Shown here: positions 55,598-63,124 of the stretch, in pieces
Position numbering within the stretch: the first letter of the stretch is position 1
Layout of the letters: each line of letters begins with the position of its first letter
Assembly: GCF_001570965.1 (NCBI RefSeq)
Contig: NZ_BCSR01000001.1
Coordinates: 62,001-126,000 of the forward strand
DNA length: 64,000 nucleotides
Direction: 5' to 3'
From: Janibacter corallicola NBRC 107790
GTDB lineage: Bacteria > Actinomycetota > Actinomycetes > Actinomycetales > Dermatophilaceae
The notes under the pieces: model-generated
The model's input: only the letters and a program-made list of their open reading frames with translations
Database searches by the model: none
What the model was told of the DNA's origin: nothing
Translations under genes and position numbers: made by a program

Positions 55598-56590
55598 TCA
55601 GGCCTGGCCGGAGCCCTCTTCGTCACCGAGGTGCTCGGTGGACAGGTCATCGGGGCTGTCCACGTGGCCGGTCGTCGAGGGGACGGAGGAGCTGTCGGCC
55701 CAGTCCCGAGCGGAGCTCCACGCGTCGCCGGTGGACTCGGTGCCCTCGCCCGCCGCGGCGTCGGTCTGCGGGGTGTCGGCCACACTGCCGGTGGCAGCGG
55801 CACCCGATGCAGCCCCACCGCTCGCGGCGGTGGTGTCGGCAGTGGCGGTGCCGGTCGCCGGGACCGAGGAGTCGCGGCCGGTGGTCGGGGCCTGGTAGGG
55901 GTCCCCGGCGGGCACGGCCCACGGGTCCTTCTTCGGGCGGGACTTGCTCTTGGCGATCCACGCTGCCGCGCCACCGACGACGAGCGCGAGCAGCAGGAGG
56001 CCGAGCTTGCCGCGCTTCTTCTTCGGCTTGGCGGCCTGCTCACCGCGGGCGGCGGCGAGGACGGCCTTGGGGTCCTGCTCGGAGCGCCAGGCGGCGGCCA
56101 CCTCGGGGGCGCGCACGGCGGCCTCGTCGGCGGCCCTGCGGCCCGCGGCGGCCAGACCGCTCGCGGTCTCCTGCGCCCGCGGGAGGACGTCCTCGCGGAA
56201 GCCCTGAGCGGCGACCTCGGCGGTCTTGCGGGCCTGCTCCCGGGCGGCGGAGAGGTCGGCCTTGGCGTCCTTCTTCACACCCTTGGCGTCCTTCTTGGCG
56301 CCCTTGACGGTCTTGCGGGCCTGCTTGCGCTTCTTCTTCGCGTCCTTGGTGGCCTGCTTGCGCGCGTCCTTGGCCTGCTCCCGCAGATCGTTCGCGCGGG
56401 CGGTGGCCTGCTCGCGGACGGCGCCGGCCTGCTCGGTGGCGGAGGATTGCAGCGCCTGCGCCCGGTCACTGCCGACCACCGCCTGCTCCGCCAGCTTGTC
56501 GATCATCAGATGGACCTTGTCCGTGGCGGCCTCAGCCGTCTCGTGGGCGCGCACGCGCCCGTCCTCGACCTTGTGGTTCGTCTGCAACAC
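55598..56590 (-). CDS. Coiled-coil, Ala/Lys-rich membrane-anchored protein
   Basis: A 330-residue protein. Residues 15-190 are a highly charged Ala/Lys/Arg/Glu helical region with repeated KDA/KKDAK patterns, probably a long coiled coil. A transmembrane helix follows (LGLLLLALVVGGAAAWIA), then a Thr/Ser/Ala/Asp-rich tail. GTG at 56590 and TTG at 56587 are both possible starts after AGGAGG; TTG has the better spacing. It is divergent from ppiA. The family was not recognised. Confidence 0.65.
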   Translation of the reverse strand: MLQTNHKVEDGRVRAHETAEAATDKVHLMIDKLAEQAVVGSDRAQALQSSATEQAGAVREQATARANDLREQAKDARKQATKDAKKKRKQARKTVKGAKKDAKGVKKDAKADLSAAREQARKTAEVAAQGFREDVLPRAQETASGLAAAGRRAADEAAVRAPEVAAAWRSEQDPKAVLAAARGEQAAKPKKKRGKLGLLLLALVVGGAAAWIAKSKSRPKKDPWAVPAGDPYQAPTTGRDSSVPATGTATADTTAASGGAASGAAATGSVADTPQTDAAAGEGTESTGDAWSSARDWADSSSVPSTTGHVDSPDDLSTEHLGDEEGSGQA

Positions 56591-56691
56591 ATTCCTCCTG
56601 CGCTGGGTGAATTGTTCCCATCCTGCCCCCAATGGGCCCTCAACCCAACCGCAGAGGAGGACGCGGTGGCAAGATTCACGCCCGCTCTGAT

Positions 56692-56697
56692 TAGCAT
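56692..56697 (+). promoter_or_regulatory. Likely leaderless promoter (-10, TAGCAT) of ppiA
   Basis: TAGCAT ends seven bases before the ATG at 56705, where the conserved cyclophilin sequence begins. No Shine-Dalgarno sequence precedes that ATG. It favours 56705 over the ATG at 56696. Confidence 0.5.
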
Positions 56698-56704
56698 GGC
56701 GCCC

Positions 56705-57226
56705 ATGAAGGCGATCCTGCACACGAACCACGGCGACATCAACGTCGAGCTCTTCCCCAACCAGGCACCGACGACCGTCGAGAACTTCGCCGGTCTGGCA
56801 ACTGGTGAGAAGGAGTACCACGACGACGCCGGCCGCACCAACCCGACCAAGTTCTACGACGGTCTGGGCTTCCACCGGATCATCCCGGGCTTCATGATCC
56901 AGGGCGGCTGCCCGCTGGGTCAGGGCACCGGCGGTCCCGGCTACGCCTTCGACGACGAGATCCACCCGGACCTGCAGTTCTCCAAGCCCTACCTGCTCGC
57001 GATGGCCAACGCCGGCAAGCAGATGGGCCGCGGGACCAACGGCTCGCAGTTCTTCATCACCGTCGGCGAGACCCCGTGGCTGAACGGCAAGCACACGATC
57101 TTCGGCGAGGTCGCCGACGGCGCCAGCCGTGAGGTGGTCGACAAGGTCTCCGCCGTCCCGACGGGCGCCATGGACAAGCCGGTCGAGCCCGTGACCATCG
57201 AGTCCGTCGAGATCGTCAAGGACTGA
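56705..57226 (+). CDS. ppiA: Peptidyl-prolyl cis-trans isomerase (cyclophilin type)
   Basis: A 173-residue cytoplasmic cyclophilin. The signature FHRIIPGFMIQGGCP carries the catalytic Arg; GTNGSQFFIT and W/H residues of the active site follow. It catalyses proline isomerisation. It corresponds to ppiA near gyrA in Mycobacterium. Four bases separate its stop from the rhomboid gene. Confidence 0.95.
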   Translation: MKAILHTNHGDINVELFPNQAPTTVENFAGLATGEKEYHDDAGRTNPTKFYDGLGFHRIIPGFMIQGGCPLGQGTGGPGYAFDDEIHPDLQFSKPYLLAMANAGKQMGRGTNGSQFFITVGETPWLNGKHTIFGEVADGASREVVDKVSAVPTGAMDKPVEPVTIESVEIVKD

Positions 57227-57230
57227 GCGC

Positions 57231-58112
57231 ATGACCCAGCCGCCCACCGGCTGGGGCACAGAGCCCGGTGCCGGGGACGGCGAGGCGGCCCCGGTCTGCC
57301 CCCGTCACCCGGACCGGGTCAGCTACATCCGCTGCCAGCGGTGCCGTCGGCCCGTCTGCCCCGAGTGCCAGCGCACCGCCGCCGTCGGCGTCCAGTGCGT
57401 CGACTGCCTGCGCGAGCAGGCGAAGGGGGAGCGCCGCCAGGTCACCGTGATGGGCGGGCGCCTCGGGGCCGACACGCCCTACCTGACGATCACGATCATC
57501 GTCGTGTGCGTCCTGGTCTGGATCGGGGAGCAGCTCTCGCCGTGGGTCTTCCAGGAGGTGGCCTTCGCGCCGGCCCTGGGGATGCGCGAGCCGTGGCGGT
57601 TGCTCACCTCCGCCTTCGCCCACAGCCCGCACCAGATCATGCACATCGGCTTCAACATGCTGGCCCTGTGGATGGTCGGCGGCTACCTGGAGCGCATGCT
57701 CGGCTGGGCCCGCTACCTCGCGGTCTACCTCGTCTGCGCGCTCGCCGGGTCGGTGAGCTGGTTGCTCGTCCAGCCCGTCGACCCGGGTGACCCCGGCTCC
57801 TGGGCCCCGATCGTCGGCGCCTCGGGTGCGGTCTTCGGCCTCTTCGGCGCGGTCGTCGTGCTGCACCGCCACCTGGGGCGGGAGACCTCCGGCATGATCG
57901 GGATCATCGCCATCAACGCGGTGATCGGCTTCGTCGTCCCCCAGGTCGCGTGGGAGGCCCACCTCGGCGGGCTCGTCGTGGGGGCCCTGATCGCCCTCGG
58001 CCTGACGGCCTCGGCCAAGCAGCGCCGACCGGTGCTCGCCTGGGCCACCATCGCCCTGGTCCTCGTGGTCGTCCTGGCGCTGTGGGCAGGCAAGTACCTC
58101 CTCGCCTCCTAG
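57231..58112 (+). CDS. Rhomboid-family intramembrane serine protease with N-terminal zinc-binding domain
   Basis: A 293-residue protein. The first 65 residues hold a B-box-like set of cysteines and a histidine (CPRHPD, CQRCRRPVCPEC, VQCVDC). Six transmembrane helices follow, with the catalytic Ser in GASGAVFGLFG and His in AHLGG; the helix-1/2 loop has a W..LTSAFAH pattern. It would cleave membrane-protein segments in the bilayer. It follows ppiA closely and is convergent with crgA. Confidence 0.92.
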   Translation: MTQPPTGWGTEPGAGDGEAAPVCPRHPDRVSYIRCQRCRRPVCPECQRTAAVGVQCVDCLREQAKGERRQVTVMGGRLGADTPYLTITIIVVCVLVWIGEQLSPWVFQEVAFAPALGMREPWRLLTSAFAHSPHQIMHIGFNMLALWMVGGYLERMLGWARYLAVYLVCALAGSVSWLLVQPVDPGDPGSWAPIVGASGAVFGLFGAVVVLHRHLGRETSGMIGIIAINAVIGFVVPQVAWEAHLGGLVVGALIALGLTASAKQRRPVLAWATIALVLVVVLALWAGKYLLAS

Positions 58113-58149
58113 GGCGAGTTACACCGGTGTCATTTGTCCCCAGATGTGA

Positions 58150-58187
58150 ACAACCCTGTGGACAACTCGAGTTGTCCACAGGGTTGT
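58150..58187. repeat. 38-bp perfect palindrome containing two opposed DnaA boxes
   Basis: Each 19-base arm contains a consensus DnaA box, TGTGGACAA at 58157-58165 and TTGTCCACA at 58172-58180, around a CTCGAG centre. It lies in the 92-base gap between the convergent rhomboid and crgA genes. It could be a two-way terminator hairpin, a DnaA-binding site, or both. Confidence 0.7.
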
Positions 58188-58204
58188 GGGGATGACGGGG
58201 AGGG

Positions 58205-58516
58205 CTACTTCCAGCGCGTGGTCATCAGGAACCCGGCCATGATGAGGACGAAGCCGACGCCGAGGTTCCAGTTGCCCAGGCTCGGGACCGGGTACTGCTG
58301 CTGGGTGATGTAGAAGGTGACGACCCACAGGCCACCGATGATCATCAGGCCGAGCATGACCGGCACGAACCAGCTCGGGTTGCCCAGCTTCTGCGCCTTC
58401 ATCTTGTGACGCTCCTGGGCCTCGGCCTCCTTGATCGCCTTCTCGTTGGCGGCCCGCTTGCTCGGGTCCCCGGAGCGGGCATTGCGGGACGACTTGCTGG
58501 CGTCTGACTTGGCCAC
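58205..58516 (-). CDS. crgA: Cell division protein CrgA
   Basis: A 103-residue protein: basic cytoplasmic N-terminus (about 45 residues) and two transmembrane helices (VMLGLMIIGGLWVVTFYI and GVGFVLIMAGFLMTTRWK), with the conserved NPSWFVPVM and LGNWNLG. CrgA bridges FtsZ, FtsQ and PBPs at the septum in actinobacteria. GTG at 58516 has GAGGAG eight bases upstream. Confidence 0.94.
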   Translation of the reverse strand: MAKSDASKSSRNARSGDPSKRAANEKAIKEAEAQERHKMKAQKLGNPSWFVPVMLGLMIIGGLWVVTFYITQQQYPVPSLGNWNLGVGFVLIMAGFLMTTRWK

Positions 58517-58597
58517 TGCGATGCTCCTCGTGAAGTGTGATCTCGTGGCATAGCGTAGATGCGACGGCGTCCGGGTCGATGGAAGGGTGGAGCCGCC

Positions 58598-59401
58598 ATG
58601 TCCCAGCAGCGTGCGGACACCCCGGAGAAGTCGGGTCGCCGCCGCCCACCTCACCCGCGCACCTGGCTGACCCGGCGCCCCACGGCCTGGTCCGCGCTGG
58701 TCCCGGTGATCGCCCTCGGGGCGGGGGTGCTCTTCGCCACCTCCGGCACCGCGGCCAGGGGGACCGACCTGCGGACCGAGCAGACCGGTCTCTCGGAGGT
58801 CATCCGCGACCGCACGATCGAGAACGAGCGGTCCGAGGAGCAGGTGCAGGAGGTGCGCTCGCAGGTCGACCGGCTCAGCGACCGCGACTCGAAGGACCCC
58901 GAGCACGCCGGGGTGGACCGCCTCGTGCAGAAGCGCACCCGCGCGGCCGGCCTGAGCGCGGTGAAGGGCCCGGCAGTCACCGTCAGCCTCGACGACGCGG
59001 ACCTGGGGAGCGACGAGATCCCCGAGGGGTACGGCGTCAACGACGTCGTGGTCCACCAGCAGGACGTGCAGGGCGTGGTCAACGCCCTCTGGCGTGGCGG
59101 CGCCGAGGCGATGCAGATCATGGACCAGCGGGTGGTCTCCACGAGTGCGGTGCGTTGCGTCGGCAACACCCTGATCCTCCAGGGACGGGTGTACTCACCC
59201 CCCTTCACCATCACCGCCGTCGGGGACACCGACGGGATGCGGACCGAGCTTGATGAGGACCCCGCGGTGAGCATCTACCGCGAGTACGTCGACGCGGTGG
59301 GCCTCGGCTACGACGTGAGCGTGCAGGACGAGGTGACCCTGCCCGCCTTCTCCGGTGACATCCGGCTGGAGCATGCCCGCCCCGCCCCCGACGGGCAGTG
59401 A
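58598..59401 (+). CDS. DUF881 family protein
   Basis: A 267-residue protein with one N-terminal transmembrane helix (LVPVIALGAGVLFATSGT), a short coiled coil (about 65-105) and an extracytoplasmic DUF881 domain (GPAVTVSLDDA, VNDVVVHQQDVQGVVNALW, QRVVSTSAVRCVGNTLI). DUF881 genes sit beside crgA and are near division genes. ATG at 58598 has GGTGGAG upstream. Confidence 0.9.
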   Translation: MSQQRADTPEKSGRRRPPHPRTWLTRRPTAWSALVPVIALGAGVLFATSGTAARGTDLRTEQTGLSEVIRDRTIENERSEEQVQEVRSQVDRLSDRDSKDPEHAGVDRLVQKRTRAAGLSAVKGPAVTVSLDDADLGSDEIPEGYGVNDVVVHQQDVQGVVNALWRGGAEAMQIMDQRVVSTSAVRCVGNTLILQGRVYSPPFTITAVGDTDGMRTELDEDPAVSIYREYVDAVGLGYDVSVQDEVTLPAFSGDIRLEHARPAPDGQ

Positions 59402-59416
59402 GGACATACTGTTCCC

Positions 59417-60070
59417 GTGAGCAGGATCCTCGTCGTCGACAACTACGACAGCTTCGTCTTCACCATCGAGGGCTATCTCCAGCAGCTCGGGGCGGAGACG
59501 ACAGTGGTGCGCAATGACGCCGTGTCCGCCGCGGACGCCGTCGGGTACGACGGGGTGCTGATCTCCCCGGGCCCCGGCACCCCCGAGGGCGCCGGCGTGT
59601 CGATCGAGACGATCCGGGGGTGCGCCGAGCGTGCCCAGCCGATGCTCGGCGTGTGTCTCGGCCACCAGGCGCTCGCGGTCGCCTTCGGCGGGACCGTCTC
59701 ACGCGCGCCGGAACTGCAGCACGGCAAGACGAGCAGCATCGAGCACGACGGCACCGGTGTGCTGGCCGGACTGCCGGACCCCTTCACCGCGACCCGCTAC
59801 CACTCCCTGGCCGTGGAGCCGGGCGACCTGCCCGAGGAGCTCCTGGCCAACGGACACAGCGCGTCCGGCGTCATCATGGCCCTGCGCCACCGCGAGCTCC
59901 CGCTGCACGGCATCCAGTTCCACCCCGAGTCGGTGCTCACCGAAGGGGGACACCGCATGCTCGCCAACTGGCTTGCCCTCACCGGCGACCGGGACGTCGT
60001 GGACCGCAGCGCGGACATGTCCCCGCTGGTGCGCGACGTCGAGGGAATCGCCCGGGCCAGCGCAGGGTGA
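59417..60070 (+). CDS. pabA: Class I glutamine amidotransferase (TrpG/PabA type)
   Basis: A 217-residue glutaminase subunit with the nucleophile Cys in GVCLGHQAL and His-Glu in FHPESVLT. It supplies ammonia for anthranilate or 4-aminodeoxychorismate synthesis; the synthase partner is not in the window, so trpG and pabA cannot be told apart. GTG start at 59417. The stop overlaps the next start (GTGA). Confidence 0.93.
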   Translation: MSRILVVDNYDSFVFTIEGYLQQLGAETTVVRNDAVSAADAVGYDGVLISPGPGTPEGAGVSIETIRGCAERAQPMLGVCLGHQALAVAFGGTVSRAPELQHGKTSSIEHDGTGVLAGLPDPFTATRYHSLAVEPGDLPEELLANGHSASGVIMALRHRELPLHGIQFHPESVLTEGGHRMLANWLALTGDRDVVDRSADMSPLVRDVEGIARASAG

Positions 60071-61071
60071 GCGAAGGGAGCGGGCCCGCCGGGGCGAGCA
60101 TCGGTCCGGTGGACGCCTGGCAGCGCCGGCACTCCGTGCTGGGCTTCCCGGTGGCGGTGGTCTACAAGTTCATCGACGACTTCGGTGGCTACATGTGCGC
60201 GCTGCTCACGTACTACGCCTTCCTCTCCCTCTTCCCCGCGCTGATGCTGCTCTCCACCGCCCTGGGCATCGTGCTGCAGGACCACCCGGACTGGAGCCAG
60301 CGAATCCTCGACTCGGCGGTCTCGGAGTTCCCGATCGTCGGGGACCAGCTGCGGGACACCGGCACCCTCGGCGGCAGCACGACCGGTCTGGTCGTCGGTG
60401 GTGTCGGTGCCCTCTACGGCGCACTCGGTGTCGGTCAGGCGCTGCAGTATGTCTGCAACCAGGCGTGGATGGTCCCGCGCAACTCGCGGCCGAACCCCTT
60501 CGCCAGCAGGGGGCGGGGGCTGCTCCTCCTCGCCGTCGCGGGGCTGACGATCGTGGTGACGACCGGGCTGAGCGCCTACCTTCGGGGCCTCGTGCCCGAG
60601 GGGGCGGCGTCCTGGTCCCTGACGATCGGCTCGGTGCTCATCAACATGCTGGTCATCGCCCTCGTCCTGCGCATCGCGACCAGTCGCCCGCTGCAGCTGT
60701 GGGATGTCCTGCCGGGCTCGGTCGTGGCCGCCGTCGCGTGGCAGGGGATGCAGGTGGTCGGTGCCACGTACGTCGGCGCCGTGATCGAGCGAGCGAGCAA
60801 CCTGACGTCGGTCTTCGCGTTCGTGCTCGGCCTGCTGATCTTCCTCTACACGCTCTCGGTCGTGCTCCTGCTCAGCATCGAGGTCAACGTCGTGTGGAAG
60901 GAACGGCTCTGGCCACGGGCGCTGCTCACCCCCTTCACCGACCGCGTCGTGCTGACGATGGCCGACGAGCGCGCCTACGCGCGGCTCTCCCAGGCACAGC
61001 GGCTCAAGGGCTTCCAGCGGGTGCACGTGCGCTTCGAGCCGTCGGATCCCGAACCCGACGAGGGCTCCTGA
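60067..61071 (+). CDS. YihY/virulence factor BrkB family membrane protein
   Basis: A 334-residue protein with six or seven transmembrane helices and the family's KFIDDFGGYMCALLTYYAF and LPGSVVAAVAWQGMQ segments. Some members are called RNase BN, wrongly; the true function is unknown. GTG at 60067 is coupled to the amidotransferase gene. It is convergent with pknB. Confidence 0.88.
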   Translation: MSEGSGPAGASIGPVDAWQRRHSVLGFPVAVVYKFIDDFGGYMCALLTYYAFLSLFPALMLLSTALGIVLQDHPDWSQRILDSAVSEFPIVGDQLRDTGTLGGSTTGLVVGGVGALYGALGVGQALQYVCNQAWMVPRNSRPNPFASRGRGLLLLAVAGLTIVVTTGLSAYLRGLVPEGAASWSLTIGSVLINMLVIALVLRIATSRPLQLWDVLPGSVVAAVAWQGMQVVGATYVGAVIERASNLTSVFAFVLGLLIFLYTLSVVLLLSIEVNVVWKERLWPRALLTPFTDRVVLTMADERAYARLSQAQRLKGFQRVHVRFEPSDPEPDEGS

Positions 61072-61110
61072 ACCGCAGACCGCTCCCGTTGCGCCCGCTC
61101 GGCGCCGGGG

Positions 61111-63078
61111 TCAGTTGCCGCCGTTGCCGCCATTGCCGTTGTTGCCGCCCCCGCCGTTGTTGCCGTTCCCGCCCCCGTTGCCGTTGCCGGGCGAGGTCTC
61201 GGTCTCGGTCGGCGACTCCGTCGAGGTCGGCGACTCGGTGGAGCTGGACGTCGGCGTGGTCGGTTCGCTCGTGGAGGTCGACGTCGGCTCGTCGGGCGTC
61301 GAGCTGCTCGACGGAGGCGTACTGGGCTGGGTCGGCGTGGGTGACTGGCTCGGGGTCGTCGTGACGGTCTCCGTCTGGTCCGGTGCGCGGGCGACCGTGA
61401 GGGTCACCGTGGAGCCCTGCTCGACCTTCCCGGCGCCGGGGTCCTGCTCGAGGATCGTGCCCTCGGACTCGGCGGAGGGCACGTCCTGGACCTCGACCTC
61501 GAGGTTGAGGTCGTACAGCGCGACCCGGACGTCGTCGATGTCCTGGCCGACGTAGTCATCGATCTCGACCTTGCCGGAGGCGAGGACCAGGTCCACCTTG
61601 GTCCCCTTCGCCGCACTCGACATCGCCTCGGGGTCGGAGCGGATGACCCGGCCGGCTGCCTGGTCGGCGGAGTCCTCCTTCGATACGTCGCCCACCTCCA
61701 ACCCGGCGTCCTCGAGGGCCTTCTCGGCGTCGCCGCGGGTCATCCCCACCACTGAGGGGATGGTGGAGTCGGAGGGGCCGGACGAGACGGTGAGCGTCAC
61801 CCGGTCACCGGGGTTCAGGCTGGTCCCCTCCGTCGGGTCCTGGGAGACCACCTGGCCGCTGCGGGAGTCGTCGGCCACCGTGCGTGTCCTGGTGACGAGA
61901 TCGAGGGACTCCAGCTTGGCCGTCGCCTCTTCCTCGCTCAGGCCGACCACCCGCGGCACGTTGACCGAGGCGGCGTTGTTGCCGCCCACGGTGTCGTAGA
62001 CGAACCACCCGAGCAGGGCGAGGGGGATGAGCACGAGGAAGACGAGCAGCCAGGAGATCCGGCGGCGACGTCGTCGGGCGCGCCCGCCCTCCGCGGGCAT
62101 GGATGCCGTGTCCGAGTCCCTGCGCGGGACCGGCCCCCGGGCGGCGGCGGCCCCGCCGACGGCGGCACGGCTGAGGGCCATCGTCTCCTGGAGGCTGCCG
62201 CGGGAGGCCGGGCTGATCGGCATGCCGTCCTGGAAGGCACCGAGGTCGTCGGCCATCGCGAGGGCGTCCGGGTAGCGGGCGTCGCGGTCCTTGGTGAGCG
62301 AGTGCACGACGATGGCGTCCATCTCCGGGGGCACGTCCTCGTTGAGCGCGGACGGCACGGGGATGTCGGCGTTGACGTGCTGGTAGGTCAGCGAGATGGG
62401 CTCCCCGGTGTACGGCGTGCGACCGGTGAGCAGCTCGAAGAGGAGGCACCCGGTGGAGTAGACGTCGCTGCGCTTGTCGACGGTCTCGCCGCGGGCCTGC
62501 TCCGGGGAGATGTACTGCGCGGTGCCGATGACGGCCTGGGTGGCGGTCATCGTGGCCTGGCTGTCGGCGACCGCCCGGGCGATGCCGAAGTCCATGACCT
62601 TGACGGCACCGTCATCGGCCACCATGACGTTGCCCGGCTTGATGTCGCGGTGGACGATGCCCATGTCGTGGCTGTATGCGAGGGCCTCGAGGACCTGCTG
62701 CACGATGCGCGCGGCCTCCCGCGGCTCGAGGGTCCCCTCGGCGTTGAGCACCTCGCGCAGCGTGCGGCCCTCGACGTACTCCATGACGATGTACGGGACG
62801 TCCAGGGTGCCGCCGCCGGCCTCCTGCACCCGGTCCTCGCCGGAGTCGTAGACCGCGACGACGGAGCGGTGGTTCAGGCCCGCGACGGACTGGGCCTCGC
62901 GACGGAAGCGGGTGAGGAAGGCGGTGTCCCGGGCGTGGTCGGTGCGCAGGATCTTGATGGCGACCGGGCGCCCCAGGCGGGCGTCGTGCCCGAGGTGGAC
63001 CTCGGCCATGCCGCCACGGCCGATGAGCTCACCGACCTCGTAGCGTCCTCCGAGGAGGCGCGGCGCCGAGTTGCTCAT
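61111..63078 (-). CDS. pknB: Ser/Thr protein kinase PknB with PASTA repeats
   Basis: A 655-residue receptor kinase. Kinase domain (about 10-275): GRGGMAEVHLG, catalytic HRDIKPGNVM and DFG in KVMDFGIA. One transmembrane helix follows (ISWLLVFLVLIPLALLGWFV) and three PASTA domains (about 370-570), which sense muropeptides/lipid II. It controls cell-wall synthesis and division. Instead of a fourth PASTA there is a Ser/Thr/Pro tail and a final Gly/Asn stretch of about 25 residues. AGGAGG lies four bases before the ATG. Confidence 0.95.
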   Translation of the reverse strand: MSNSAPRLLGGRYEVGELIGRGGMAEVHLGHDARLGRPVAIKILRTDHARDTAFLTRFRREAQSVAGLNHRSVVAVYDSGEDRVQEAGGGTLDVPYIVMEYVEGRTLREVLNAEGTLEPREAARIVQQVLEALAYSHDMGIVHRDIKPGNVMVADDGAVKVMDFGIARAVADSQATMTATQAVIGTAQYISPEQARGETVDKRSDVYSTGCLLFELLTGRTPYTGEPISLTYQHVNADIPVPSALNEDVPPEMDAIVVHSLTKDRDARYPDALAMADDLGAFQDGMPISPASRGSLQETMALSRAAVGGAAAARGPVPRRDSDTASMPAEGGRARRRRRRISWLLVFLVLIPLALLGWFVYDTVGGNNAASVNVPRVVGLSEEEATAKLESLDLVTRTRTVADDSRSGQVVSQDPTEGTSLNPGDRVTLTVSSGPSDSTIPSVVGMTRGDAEKALEDAGLEVGDVSKEDSADQAAGRVIRSDPEAMSSAAKGTKVDLVLASGKVEIDDYVGQDIDDVRVALYDLNLEVEVQDVPSAESEGTILEQDPGAGKVEQGSTVTLTVARAPDQTETVTTTPSQSPTPTQPSTPPSSSSTPDEPTSTSTSEPTTPTSSSTESPTSTESPTETETSPGNGNGGGNGNNGGGGNNGNGGNGGN

Positions 63079-63124
63079 GATGCCTCCTGTGACCGGGCGT
63101 CGGCTCGGGTAGTGGACACGGTGC

